NCBI GenBank assembly: GCA_035627675.1
Contig: DASPLH010000174.1
Coordinates: 1 to 31,520 of the forward strand
From: DASPLH01 sp035627675
Lineage (GTDB): Bacteria > Acidobacteriota > Terriglobia > Terriglobales > Acidobacteriaceae
DNA: 31,520 nt
Direction: 5' to 3'
A program made the position numbers and the translations under genes. The notes beneath the pieces were generated by a model that was not told the origin of the DNA, made no database searches, and worked only from the letters and a program-made list of their open reading frames with translations. This document shows positions 21,359-29,245 of the stretch, one piece after another (positions within the stretch are counted from its first letter, which is position 1; every line of letters starts with the position of its first letter).

Positions 21359-21862
21359 TCAGGCGCGGATGGCAAACAACGGCTGGCCGTATTCCACCGG
21401 CTGACCGTTCTTGACGTAGATCTTGACGATCGTGCCCGTGACGTCGGACTCGATCTCGTTCATCAGCTTCATGGCTTCTACGATGCAAAGCACCTGGCCG
21501 GCGGAAACCGAATCGCCCGGCTTGACGAACGGCGGCGCGCCAGGCGAGGGAGCCTCGTAGAACGTGCCAACGATCGGCGACTTCACCTGGTGGAGTCCCT
21601 CGTCGCTGTCCACTGCCGGAGCGGCGGTCGCCGGCGTTACAGGGCGGGCCGCAGCCTGAGCAGAAGCGGAAATGGGCGCTGAAGGCAGCACCGAGCTTGC
21701 CGGCGGGAAGCTGGCGCCGGCGGCCGGAGCGAGATTCGCCACGCCGGTTACCGGCTGCGCGCGCTTGATACGAACTTTAACGTCGCCACGCTCGAGTTCG
21801 AACTCGGCGACATCCTTCTCGATCAGAAACTCTACGAGTTCCTTTATTTCTTTCTGGTTCAT
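21359..21862 (-). CDS. accB: Acetyl-CoA carboxylase, biotin carboxyl carrier protein
   Basis: The cytoplasmic protein carries the biotin that AccC charges. The product of 167 aa has an N-terminal helix (MNQKEIKELVEFLIEKDVAEFELERGDVKVRIKR), a long Ala/Pro linker (about 37-90) and the C-terminal biotinyl domain with EAMKLMNE; Lys132 is the biotin site, and the 'thumb' region SPGAPPFVKPGD is present. The start is ATG 21862, the family's usual MN-KEIKEL. The frame also opens at ATG 21913, which overlaps the pepP stop as ATGA; that start would add 17 basic residues (MTRSLRPRRAG...) not usual in AccB. Neither start has a Shine-Dalgarno, so coupling to pepP cannot be excluded. Confidence 0.94.
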   Translation of the reverse strand: MNQKEIKELVEFLIEKDVAEFELERGDVKVRIKRAQPVTGVANLAPAAGASFPPASSVLPSAPISASAQAAARPVTPATAAPAVDSDEGLHQVKSPIVGTFYEAPSPGAPPFVKPGDSVSAGQVLCIVEAMKLMNEIESDVTGTIVKIYVKNGQPVEYGQPLFAIRA

Positions 21863-21909
21863 TTGGTCTGAGATCGATCGCCCCGCGCGGCGTGGCCGCA
21901 GCGATCGCG

Positions 21910-22983
21910 TCATAGTTCTATCAGTTCTTTGGGCGCGGAGGTCAAAACCTGGTGTCCGCGCTCACGGACTACAACCATGTCTTCGATCCGGATGCCGAAC
22001 TTGCCCGGCATGTACACTCCCGGCTCGATGGTGATCACCATGCCCGGCCGCAATACAACGTCCTGCTTCGCGGCCACTCTCGGCAACTCATGGATCTCGA
22101 GACCCACGCCATGCCCAGTGGAATGTGTGAAGTACTTGTCCAGCTTCGCAGCCCGCAAGGACGACCGGGCCGCCTCGTCCACTTCCGCCGCGGTTGCTCC
22201 TGGCCTCACTGCCTCTACCGCCGCCAGTTGCGATTCCAACACCGCCTTATAGGCATCACGCTCCGCTTCTGAAGCGCGTCCGACGTGCACGGTGCGCGTC
22301 ATGTCCGAGCAGTAACCGTTGAGTATAACACCGTAATCCAGCACCACGAATCCGCCCGGCGGTATCGGCGCGCGCGACGCAACGCCGTGCGGCAGCGCCG
22401 ACCTCGCGCCCGCGGCGACGATCGTTTCAAACGACATCGCTTCCGCGCCGGCCTTGCGCGTCATGTACTCCAGCCGCGCTGCAACAACATTTTCCCCGAT
22501 ACCAGGTTGTATCGCCCGCAACAACGGACGAAACACTCGCGACCCAAGATCGACCGCTTCGGCCAGGCATGCAACCTCGTCCGCGTCCTTCACCATGCGC
22601 AACGATTCGCATACGCCGCTGGTGGATACCAGGCGGACGCTCGTGCCGAGCAAGCGCTTGAGCGCCTCGCGGGTGGCGACCGTCATGTGGCCGGACTCGA
22701 TGCCGAGGCGCGTGATGCGGGAGCGCTTGAGGGCGTCGGCGGCTGCGCTCAGGGCCGCCGCCTTGCCGGCGATCACCTTCGCGCCGGCGACCTGCTCCGC
22801 CGCCTGTTCGCGGTAGCGGCCATCGGTGAAGAACAGCGATTTCGGCCCGGCCAGAAGCAGGCCGGCGCTGCCGGTGAAACCCGTCAGGTAACGAACGTTC
22901 GGAAGATGCGTAACCAGCAGCGCGTCCACTCGCTTGCGTTCGAGTTCCGCGAGCAGCCGCCGCTGACGTGCGCGGTAGTCCAT
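21910..22983 (-). CDS. pepP: Xaa-Pro aminopeptidase (M24B)
   Basis: A two-metal (usually Mn) peptidase that removes an N-terminal residue preceding proline. The product is 357 aa with an N-terminal creatinase-like domain (1-130) and the C-terminal pita-bread domain. All five metal ligands are seen: Asp216 (VLDYG), Asp227 (SDMTR), His291 (TGHGVGLEIHE), Glu320 (TIEPGVY) and Glu334 (RIEDMV). The open frame extends 84 nt further, but ATG 22983 begins the family's typical start and has TACAAT ending exactly 6 nt before it, with no Shine-Dalgarno. The gene thus seems to have its own promoter inside the long same-strand block, after the pilQ terminator. It ends overlapping a possible accB start (ATGA). 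The symbol is used in the broad sense; it may be closer to other Xaa-Pro peptidases. Confidence 0.9.
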   Translation of the reverse strand: MDYRARQRRLLAELERKRVDALLVTHLPNVRYLTGFTGSAGLLLAGPKSLFFTDGRYREQAAEQVAGAKVIAGKAAALSAAADALKRSRITRLGIESGHMTVATREALKRLLGTSVRLVSTSGVCESLRMVKDADEVACLAEAVDLGSRVFRPLLRAIQPGIGENVVAARLEYMTRKAGAEAMSFETIVAAGARSALPHGVASRAPIPPGGFVVLDYGVILNGYCSDMTRTVHVGRASEAERDAYKAVLESQLAAVEAVRPGATAAEVDEAARSSLRAAKLDKYFTHSTGHGVGLEIHELPRVAAKQDVVLRPGMVITIEPGVYMPGKFGIRIEDMVVVRERGHQVLTSAPKELIEL

Positions 22984-22989
22984 GGCCCG

Positions 22990-22995
22990 ATTGTA
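22990..22995 (-). promoter_or_regulatory. -10 hexamer, leaderless start of pepP-accB-accC
   Basis: TACAAT (22995-22990) ends 6 nt before ATG 22983. Placed just after the pilQ terminator, it marks the start of a separate transcription unit. Confidence 0.5.
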
Positions 22996-23022
22996 AATGG
23001 CTGCCGAACATTGCAGCGCGCC

Positions 23023-23054
23023 GCAAAACGAAGCGGGCATCCGAAGATGCCCGC
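23023..23054 (-). terminator. Intrinsic terminator of pilQ
   Basis: GCGGGCATC (23033-23041) pairs with GATGCCCGC (23046-23054) around a tetraloop; on the minus strand TTCGTTTTGC follows. It separates pilQ from pepP. Confidence 0.75.
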
Positions 23055-23077
23055 CGGTCGTGGCCATCGCTGGCCGG

Positions 23078-25693
23078 TTAGGTCTGGATGATCCTCGGGT
23101 TGATGAAGAAGATCAGCTCCTGCGATTCCGTGCTGACCTTGCGGCGCTTGAACAGGTTGCCGAGCACCGGGATGTCGCCGAGCAGCGGAGTCTGCTGCGT
23201 GGTGATCGCGTTCTGCGTCTGGATGACGCCGCCGATCACCACCGTGCCGCCGTCGGTGACCAGCACCTGCGTGGTCGCCTGTTGGGTGAGCAGCGTCGGG
23301 TTTCCGTTGACGGTGCGGCTGAAGTCAGGCGTCGTGTTTTCGACGTCCACGGCCAGGAAGATCGTGTTCTCGACCGTGATCTGCGGAGTCACCGTCAGCC
23401 GCAGGAACGCGTCGATGTAGGTCGTGGTCGGCGGACCGCCCAACTGCGCGGCCGTCACGATCGGGATGCGAAGGCCCTGGCGAACGGTGGCGGAGACGTT
23501 GTTCTGCGTTACGACCCGCGGACGCGAAAGGATCTTCACGAGCCCGCGAGACTCGGCCATCGTCAGCACCGCATCGAGCCGGTAGGCGGCGCCGAGGTTC
23601 AGGAAGCTGAGACCCGTCGTCGGATCCTGCGCGGCATGGTTCGTGAACAGCGGGATCGCAGCGGCCGTGCTCTGAGGCGCTCCCGTGCCGGTCGGAGGCT
23701 TCACGCCCGGAACGGTGGTATACGCTGGCGGGAAGAAGTATCCGACTTCCGTCGGAGTCTTGCCCACGGCGGACGCGCCGCCCACGGAGGTTGAGCCGTT
23801 GCCCCAACCGAAGCCAAGCTGCATGCCGAGGTCGCGGGCGAAGTTGCGGTTCGCGGCGACAACGCGCGCTTCGATTTCCACTTCCTGCGTCTTGCGGTCG
23901 AGTTGCACGAGCAGGCGGTCGATATCGGGGATGACGCTCGGAATGTCCGAAATGATGAGAGCGTTCGTGCGCTCGTCGAACATGACCTCGCCACGCGTGG
24001 TGAGGAAGCGCTTCACGGTGGGAGCCGCGTCCTTGGCGTGCGCGTAGCTGAGGAATCGCGTGACGGTCTGTTTGTCGACGGCCAGAGCCTGCGCTTCGAT
24101 CTGTGCGCGGCGGCCTTCCGCTTCCTTGCGAACCGTTTCCTGGCTCGCGATGCGAAGCACGTTGCCGTGCAGTTGACGGTCAAGCGCGTTGTTCTGGAGA
24201 ACGATGTCGAGAGCCTGGTCCCACGGCACGTCGTCGAGCACCAGCGTGACCGTGCCCCTGACGTTCGGATCGAGCACGATGTTCAGGCCGCTGATCTCGT
24301 GGACGAGGCGGAAGAAGTCGCGAAGATCGACATCCTTCAGGTTCACCGAAATCGGCTCGCCCGTGTAACGCGGCTTCGGCTGCGCCGCACCGCTTGCCTG
24401 CTGTTCCTGCAAGGTCGCGAGGCTGAGCGCCGGGCCGGGCTTGCTCAGCGTGCCCGCTTCACCGATGGATGGCGTTTCGGTCTGCGGGTTGGCACGCGCC
24501 ATCGTCACGGCAGCGTTGCTGGCGCGTTCGGCGGGAGCTTCCTGCTTCCAGGCCGGCTCGACGAACGTATAGTCCTGAGCGCTCTTGGCGGCAGGCGCCG
24601 GAACAACGAGCTTCGACTGCGGCGGGTCCTTGGGAACCGGCACGGACGTAGGCACGGCGCTGGCGGCCAGGACAGGCTCAGCCTTCAGCTGTTCCTGCTT
24701 CGGAGCGGGAATGGCAGCCACCTGCTCCTCCGCCCTCGGCTGTTCCGGTTTCGGAGCCGCAGCCAGTGTCGGTTCCGCCGGCTTCGGCGAGTCGATGCGC
24801 TTCGGCGCGCTCGGAGCGGGTTCCGCGGCTTTCGCGGTCTGCACCGGCGCAGTCTTCAAGGCCTTCGCGGGAGCCGCAGCCACCTGCGCTACAGGCGCTG
24901 GGGCTTCGGCCGGCATGCGCACGACCAACTTGTTGCCCGCGGGCGCGATCTGATATTCGCGAGGAGCGGTAAGGTCCACCACGACGCGCGTCACAGGAGG
25001 CTGAGACTGGAAACGCGCCACGCGGATGGTTTTGATCTCCGGCGAATTGACGTTGATACGCGACCGCATCGCGGGCACCGTGCCCGGGAAGTCGAGCACC
25101 AGGCGGTCGGGTCCGGTCAGCGTGGTCGCGTGCGCGGTGCTCGCGCCAACGATCTCGATGGCGACGGAGCCGTCCTTGCGCTGCACGGAGACGTGACGGA
25201 TCGCAGCAGCAGCCGGCGCTTCGACGGCCGGCTTCTCCGCCGCTTTCTCCACCGGCTTCGGCGCGGGCTTCGCGGCAGCGGCCGCGGCGCTCTTCACCTC
25301 AGCGCCGGTGCGCAACGTGACCTGGAGCCCGCCGCGAGATTCCTTGACGGCCATTGCCACGCGCTCCCCGAGTGCGACTTCCAGGCGGGTCACCTCGATG
25401 CCGTTCGCACCCTTGTACGACAGGACGCGATACGACTTCACCGACGGCAGGTCGAGCGTCTTCTGCTTCTCCTGCAAGTTGGCCGCGGAGACACCGGTCA
25501 GGTCAACGAGGAGCACACTGTCTTCCGGTCGATACTCGTTGTGCGAAAAAGTTCCGGTCGCGCGAACCGTCAGCGTTGCCGTGTTTCCCTCGGAGGAAAC
25601 GCTGATATCCGTGAGTTGCGACGCGGCGGCCACTGCCATCGCGGAACACAACAGCAGCGCAACCAACACACCCAATACTTGCTTCAGCCTCAT
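23078..25693 (-). CDS. pilQ: Type IV pilus secretin
   Basis: PilQ forms the outer-membrane channel through which the pilus passes. The product of 871 aa is longer than many PilQ proteins. A signal peptide (about 1-24) is followed by two AMIN domains (about 28-120 and 165-260) that bind peptidoglycan, an Ala/Pro/Lys-rich linker to about 430, an STN/N0-type domain (ISVNLKDVDLRDFFRLVHEISGLNIVLDP), an N1-type domain ending in NALIISDIPSVIPDIDRLLVQLD, then the secretin barrel with RVVTQNNVSATVRQG, VTPQIT and the GGVIQTQ...TPLLGDIPVLGNLFKRR...ELIFFINPRII ending typical of the family. ATG 25693 is the start because GAGGAG is 7 nt upstream; the open frame is 8 codons longer. A 170-nt gap parts it from pilP, larger than within pilMNOP. 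Confidence 0.95.
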   Translation of the reverse strand: MRLKQVLGVLVALLLCSAMAVAAASQLTDISVSSEGNTATLTVRATGTFSHNEYRPEDSVLLVDLTGVSAANLQEKQKTLDLPSVKSYRVLSYKGANGIEVTRLEVALGERVAMAVKESRGGLQVTLRTGAEVKSAAAAAAKPAPKPVEKAAEKPAVEAPAAAAIRHVSVQRKDGSVAIEIVGASTAHATTLTGPDRLVLDFPGTVPAMRSRINVNSPEIKTIRVARFQSQPPVTRVVVDLTAPREYQIAPAGNKLVVRMPAEAPAPVAQVAAAPAKALKTAPVQTAKAAEPAPSAPKRIDSPKPAEPTLAAAPKPEQPRAEEQVAAIPAPKQEQLKAEPVLAASAVPTSVPVPKDPPQSKLVVPAPAAKSAQDYTFVEPAWKQEAPAERASNAAVTMARANPQTETPSIGEAGTLSKPGPALSLATLQEQQASGAAQPKPRYTGEPISVNLKDVDLRDFFRLVHEISGLNIVLDPNVRGTVTLVLDDVPWDQALDIVLQNNALDRQLHGNVLRIASQETVRKEAEGRRAQIEAQALAVDKQTVTRFLSYAHAKDAAPTVKRFLTTRGEVMFDERTNALIISDIPSVIPDIDRLLVQLDRKTQEVEIEARVVAANRNFARDLGMQLGFGWGNGSTSVGGASAVGKTPTEVGYFFPPAYTTVPGVKPPTGTGAPQSTAAAIPLFTNHAAQDPTTGLSFLNLGAAYRLDAVLTMAESRGLVKILSRPRVVTQNNVSATVRQGLRIPIVTAAQLGGPPTTTYIDAFLRLTVTPQITVENTIFLAVDVENTTPDFSRTVNGNPTLLTQQATTQVLVTDGGTVVIGGVIQTQNAITTQQTPLLGDIPVLGNLFKRRKVSTESQELIFFINPRIIQT

Positions 25694-25863
25694 CTTTGTT
25701 CTCCTCACGAGCATCACCTCGCTCGTGTGCAGACGCCGCTAGCCCCAACGTCTGACTTGGAAGAATTCGCCCGGCAGCCTGCACAAGAAACTGCAAGTTG
25801 CGGCGTTACTGCATCCCAGGTTCGTCCAAACTGGACCGGATACTTGCGCGCTCCGCCTGCCGC

Positions 25864-26436
25864 TTACACGGGCGGAACGACGATCTTCTTCACGATCTCC
25901 CGCGATGTCGCACGGCCAATCGCGTCAACACCGTGCTCGCGGAACGTGATCGAGCTGTCGGTAATGCTGGTGACCACTCCGTTGAATACCGGTTCGTTCA
26001 CCCGAAGGAAGTACGTGCGGTTCTCCGGGTTGACGACCACCGCGATCCTCGACCCGGTCGAAGACCGCACCACGCCCTGGAGGATCACACGGTCGGGAAT
26101 CAGGCACTTCTTGCCCGTGCCCTTGCAGGAGCCGCCGCCGCGCTCGACGATGATCGTCTGGAACGGGTCGCGCTTGCCGGCCGTGTCGAGCGCCGCCTGT
26201 GCATTCACCGGAACCGTCGGCTTGGCCGCGGCGGCGTTGCCTTCGGCAGCGGGCTTGCGCACGATGCGAGCGGGTTTGGGCAACTTCTTCGCCTTCGGAC
26301 GTTCAGCCGCGCCAACTTTCGCCGGAGCGACTCTCGGAGCCGGCGAGGGCTTCGCAACCTGAGCTGCCGGAGTGTTCTGCGCCACGGACGCAGAGGCAGC
26401 CATGACAACGATCATCCATGCTGTCGTGAGCTTCAT
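25864..26436 (-). CDS. pilP: Type IV pilus assembly protein PilP-like
   Basis: PilP links the inner-membrane PilNO complex to PilQ in the periplasm. The product is 190 aa. Residues 1-21 are a signal sequence (MKLTTAWMIVVMAASASVAQ) without a lipobox cysteine at the usual place, so it may not be a lipoprotein as classical PilP is. A long Ala/Pro/Lys linker follows, then the C-terminal beta domain RDPFQTIIVERGGGSCKGTGKKCLIPDRVILQGVVRSSTGSRIAVVVNPENRTYFLRVNEPVFNGVVTSITDSSITFREH, with the RDPF...L-QG pattern of the family and two cysteines that may pair. ATG 26436 has GGAGGACGAG just upstream. It is placed by position and pattern; sequence similarity to model PilP is low. Confidence 0.8.
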   Translation of the reverse strand: MKLTTAWMIVVMAASASVAQNTPAAQVAKPSPAPRVAPAKVGAAERPKAKKLPKPARIVRKPAAEGNAAAAKPTVPVNAQAALDTAGKRDPFQTIIVERGGGSCKGTGKKCLIPDRVILQGVVRSSTGSRIAVVVNPENRTYFLRVNEPVFNGVVTSITDSSITFREHGVDAIGRATSREIVKKIVVPPV

Positions 26437-26446
26437 CTCGTCCTCC

Positions 26447-27067
26447 CTACTTCTTGGCCGGCGGCGCAGCCGGCGCCGGAGTCGTGTTGCTAAAGAAAGT
26501 GGTGGCCACGTAGCTGGCCACAACGGTTTCGTTCGGCGCGTACGGGTACTGTTTCTTCACCTTGGCGGCCTGCGCTTTCTTCACCTGGGCCATGGCGACA
26601 TCGGAGACGTTCACGATGCGCTCGAGCTTGGCCACGCGCTGGAAGAAGTCCAGGACCGCGTAGTACGGGCCGTCCACGTCCATCTCGAACGGGACCTCGG
26701 TGTAGAACTCCCGGGTGACCGCCGGCTTCGACGTGTATCGACGGATTTCGATGCCTGACTTCGTCGCCTCGGCCTGCACGACGTTGATGAAAGCAGGCAC
26801 TTCCTTGTCGTCGGGCACGATGCGCTTCTGCAGGTCGAGCTGCTGCTTCAACGTCTCGATCTGGCGGTCGAGCTCCACGACCTTGTTCTCGTAAGGAGAG
26901 AGCTGCGCGATTTCCGCCTGCTTCGCCTTGAGCGTGACCTGGTCGGAGCGGTTGCCGTCGTCGATGGGCTTGATCATCGAGAAGTACGCTCCGATGACGA
27001 TGACGACGGCGATCGCGAACAGGATGCCGATTTGCACTGGTTGCGGTAAGTCGTTGAACTTAGCCAT
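26447..27067 (-). CDS. pilO: Type IV pilus assembly protein PilO
   Basis: PilO is a bitopic inner-membrane protein that pairs with PilN. The product of 206 aa has a cytoplasmic tip (MAKFNDLPQPVQ), a membrane helix at about 13-33, a coiled coil at about 42-85 (KAKQAEIAQLSPYENKVVELDRQIETLKQQLDLQKRIVPDDKEVP) and a ferredoxin-like domain with FYTEVPFEMDVDGPYYAVLDFFQRVAKLERIVNVSDVAM, the PilO signature. The tail is Ala/Pro-rich. It lies 12 nt after pilN and 10 nt before pilP. Confidence 0.92.
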   Translation of the reverse strand: MAKFNDLPQPVQIGILFAIAVVIVIGAYFSMIKPIDDGNRSDQVTLKAKQAEIAQLSPYENKVVELDRQIETLKQQLDLQKRIVPDDKEVPAFINVVQAEATKSGIEIRRYTSKPAVTREFYTEVPFEMDVDGPYYAVLDFFQRVAKLERIVNVSDVAMAQVKKAQAAKVKKQYPYAPNETVVASYVATTFFSNTTPAPAAPPAKK

Positions 27068-27079
27068 GAATGCACCCGC

Positions 27080-27670
27080 CTACGCTTTCTTCACACTCGT
27101 CTTTTCGCAGACGAGCGTGAAGGTGAACGTCTGCATCAACTTGGTGTCTTCCTGCAAGGTTTCCTTGAGTTCGACGTTCTTGAAGTGACCGGACTTGCGG
27201 AGATTGGTCATGAGGTTGGCGACGGCCACGTTGCTCAGCGCCATGCCTTCCAGCTCCACCGTGTTCCCGGTCTCCTTCATGGTGCTGAGCCACACGGCGT
27301 CCGTCTTGCTGACGGTGTCGCCCAGCATCGCGAGCAGGCTCACGGGACCCGACTGGTTCGAGCGGAGCTGATCGATCACGTCGAACCGCTTCTTCAGCTG
27401 CTTGGCCTGCTTGTCCTTCTCTTCGTACTTGGTCTTGACGACCGACAGTTCCTTGATGCGCCGGTCGGCGGCCTGAAGCTGCGTCTGAATGTCGTCATGC
27501 TGCCGGGTGACACGCCAGTACCAGTAGTAACTGCCGGCGAGCGACAGCGCGATCAGAGCCAACCCAATGACCAGGACCGACGGACCTTCCATCGTGAGCG
27601 TCGGCATCGACATTGCCGGACGCTTCCCCTTCTTCGGTTTCGAACTGCCCAGTAGATTGATCCGGATCAT
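27080..27670 (-). CDS. pilN: Type IV pilus assembly protein PilN
   Basis: PilN is a bitopic inner-membrane protein whose short cytoplasmic N-terminus docks into PilM. The product of 196 aa begins MIRINLLGS, the conserved PilM-binding peptide, then a basic stretch, one membrane helix at about 33-53, a coiled coil (about 58-95) and a ferredoxin-like domain (VWLSTMKETGNTVELEGMALSNVAVANLMTNLRKSGHFKNVELKETLQ). Its ATG overlaps the pilM stop as ATGA, so translation is coupled and expression is stoichiometric with PilM. Confidence 0.95.
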   Translation of the reverse strand: MIRINLLGSSKPKKGKRPAMSMPTLTMEGPSVLVIGLALIALSLAGSYYWYWRVTRQHDDIQTQLQAADRRIKELSVVKTKYEEKDKQAKQLKKRFDVIDQLRSNQSGPVSLLAMLGDTVSKTDAVWLSTMKETGNTVELEGMALSNVAVANLMTNLRKSGHFKNVELKETLQEDTKLMQTFTFTLVCEKTSVKKA

Positions 27671-28725
27671 AGGTCTTCAAAGCTCCTCAAAGCCAAACCA
27701 ACGGCAACCGACATCTGCGCCGAGTTATGTTCGACCAACTCGGCTCCGGCAGCCGTGGGCGGCTCGATTCTCTGAAATGGATCCAACAGCTCGACCGGGA
27801 TCGAGAATTCCTGGCGAAGCGCCTCGATGAGTCCGGGCACCTTCGAAGATCCGCCCGCGAGGTAAATGCGCTCGATGTGCTCGCCTGCGGCCGTGGCGCG
27901 GAAGAAGTCGAACGTTTTCTGGATCTCGAGGACGATGATCTCCGTCACCTGCTGGAGGATGGGAAGCTTGGCGTCTTCGCTGACGGTGCCGACCTTGTGT
28001 CCGAGCTTCAGCGCTTCCGCGTCTTCGAAGCTCAGATCGAGTTCCTTCTGGAGCGAGTCGGTGTACTGATGGCCGCCGATGCTGACGTCGCGCGTGAACA
28101 GCGGAGTGGTGCCCCTCACGATGTTGATGTTCATCACGCTCGCGCCGAGGTTCAGCAGCGCGACGGTGGAGTTCGGCGCAGGCTCGTAGTTGTACTCGTA
28201 GCAGTTCTGGAGCGCGAAAGCGTCGATGTCCACGATCGCCGGCTGGCGTCCCGCCAGCTGAAGGGCGTTCGTGTAGTTCAGGATCTTGTCTTTCTTCACC
28301 GCCACCAGGAGCACGTCCATCTGCGGACCGCTGAGGTCTTCCGAGAGAATCTGGTAGTCGATGTGCACGTCGGCGATGTCGAACGGGATGTGCTGCGCCG
28401 CTTCCGTCTGGATCTGTTCGGCAAGTTCCTGGTCGCTCATCGTCTGCATCGTGATCTTCTTGACGATGACCGAGTGGCCGCTGACCGAAGTGGCGACGGC
28501 GCGCGACTTGATTCCGCTCTCGGCGAAGATCTTGGTGACGGCGCTCGCGACGCTGCCGCTGTCAACGATCATCGAGTCGACGACGATGTCGGACGCCAGG
28601 GGCTCGAGGCCCAGGTGAGTCACGGTCAGGCCGCTGCGCGTCTTCTTCAGTTCCACCGCCTTGATGCTGCTGGAACCGATGTCCAGCCCGACGATGGTCT
28701 TGCTTCCTGTTCCTAGTCCGAACAT
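27667..28725 (-). CDS. pilM: Type IV pilus actin-like assembly protein PilM
   Basis: PilM is a cytoplasmic actin-fold ATP-binding protein that anchors PilN. The product of 352 aa has the normal length. It has the phosphate-1 loop GLDIGSSSIKAVELKK at residues 15-30, the second actin-like motif VALLNLGASVMNINIVR and the adenosine motif IYLAGGSSKVPGL near the C-terminus. ATG 28725 has GAGGCGA 6-7 nt upstream. It follows a small HTH gene by 12 nt and overlaps pilN by 4 nt. Confidence 0.96.
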   Translation of the reverse strand: MFGLGTGSKTIVGLDIGSSSIKAVELKKTRSGLTVTHLGLEPLASDIVVDSMIVDSGSVASAVTKIFAESGIKSRAVATSVSGHSVIVKKITMQTMSDQELAEQIQTEAAQHIPFDIADVHIDYQILSEDLSGPQMDVLLVAVKKDKILNYTNALQLAGRQPAIVDIDAFALQNCYEYNYEPAPNSTVALLNLGASVMNINIVRGTTPLFTRDVSIGGHQYTDSLQKELDLSFEDAEALKLGHKVGTVSEDAKLPILQQVTEIIVLEIQKTFDFFRATAAGEHIERIYLAGGSSKVPGLIEALRQEFSIPVELLDPFQRIEPPTAAGAELVEHNSAQMSVAVGLALRSFEDL

Positions 28726-28737
28726 AGCGTTCGCCTC

Positions 28738-28974
28738 TTAACGTCCCGCTGCCGCTCGGGCAGCTTTCGGGTTCTTCTTGGTTGCGCGCCCTTCGCCATG
28801 CGTACTCTTCTGTTCCATCCAGGCGTCAAGGATGGTTTTCTTGAACTTCCAGCGGTTGCCAAGCTTGAAGGCCGGGATCTTCTCCTCGTACACGTACTTG
28901 TAGAGCGTGTCGGGACTGACTCCCAGGTACTGCGAAGCCTGGCGGATGTTCATGACTTCCGGCGATTCGGCCAT
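28738..28974 (-). CDS. Excisionase/MerR-type HTH protein heading the pil operon
   Basis: A protein of 78 aa. Residues 6-55 form a winged-helix DNA-binding domain of the excisionase type: VMNIRQASQYLGVSPDTLYKYVYEEKIPAFKLGNRWKFKKTILDAWMEQK. The C-terminal 20 residues are Lys/Arg/Ala-rich and could contact DNA non-specifically. ATG 28974 is chosen because it begins the domain; the upstream codons of the frame (to 29025) have no initiation site. Only a weak GAG precedes the ATG. It ends 12 nt before pilM, so it is in the pilus operon and may regulate it or another locus. Small proteins of this class are also found as generic regulators unrelated to phage, and nothing phage-like surrounds it. Confidence 0.8.
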   Translation of the reverse strand: MAESPEVMNIRQASQYLGVSPDTLYKYVYEEKIPAFKLGNRWKFKKTILDAWMEQKSTHGEGRATKKNPKAARAAAGR

Positions 28975-29210
28975 AACTCGTAAACCTTTCCACAGAGATT
29001 CACCCGTTACCGGCAGACTGTCCAATCTCGATGGGACTAGTCCATCCGGCGTTCAGGCCGTAACTTGCACAAAGCTGGGCCGTAGTACCGCTTAACCCAT
29101 GCGGCTCCGGGCGCTGGCTCTGCGCGGGCCCCGCAGGTCTGCGTACGAGTGCTGCTAACTCGGGTGCTGACGAGGGTTTTCCTCAGTCTTCTCGGGGGGA
29201 AACTGGAACG
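28975..29210 (-). promoter_or_regulatory. Long untranslated leader of the pil operon
   Basis: Non-coding stretch between the candidate promoter and the HTH gene. It can form several stems, such as GAGG-AAAA-CCCTC around 29165-29185 and GGC...GCC pairs around 29050-29065. I looked for the c-di-GMP (GEMM) riboswitch expected for pilus genes and did not find its tetraloop-receptor and GCAAAGCC-like parts. No ORF with a start signal is seen. Confidence 0.3.
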
Positions 29211-29216
29211 AAGCGG

Positions 29217-29245
29217 TTATCGCTCTTTTTCGCCTGTAGTGTCAA
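29217..29245 (-). promoter_or_regulatory. Candidate promoter of the HTH-pilMNOP operon
   Basis: A perfect TTGACA (29245-29240) is followed after 17 nt by CGATAA (29222-29217) on the minus strand. The start would be near 29210, giving a leader of about 235 nt. Confidence 0.55.

Noticed and set aside
19995..21404. Long plus-strand frame antisense to accC
   Set aside because: The composition is Arg/Asp/Leu-rich without motifs, and accC is intact on the other strand. The same reasoning removes the long plus-strand frames opposite alaS (645-1787 and 1998-3425) and pilM (27727-28716).
23903..26362. Very long open frame (over 800 codons) antisense to pilQ and pilP
   Set aside because: Its product is Arg/His/Gly-rich with no recognisable domain. 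It arises from the high third-position GC of the real genes, and pilQ on the other strand has every expected motif.
28738..28974. Prophage or integrative element marked by the excisionase-like gene
   Set aside because: No integrase, attachment repeats or phage genes lie nearby, and the gene is embedded in the pilus operon.
28975..29210. c-di-GMP riboswitch ahead of the pilus genes
   Set aside because: The conserved GCAAAGCC-like segment and tetraloop-receptor arrangement could not be found in the leader.
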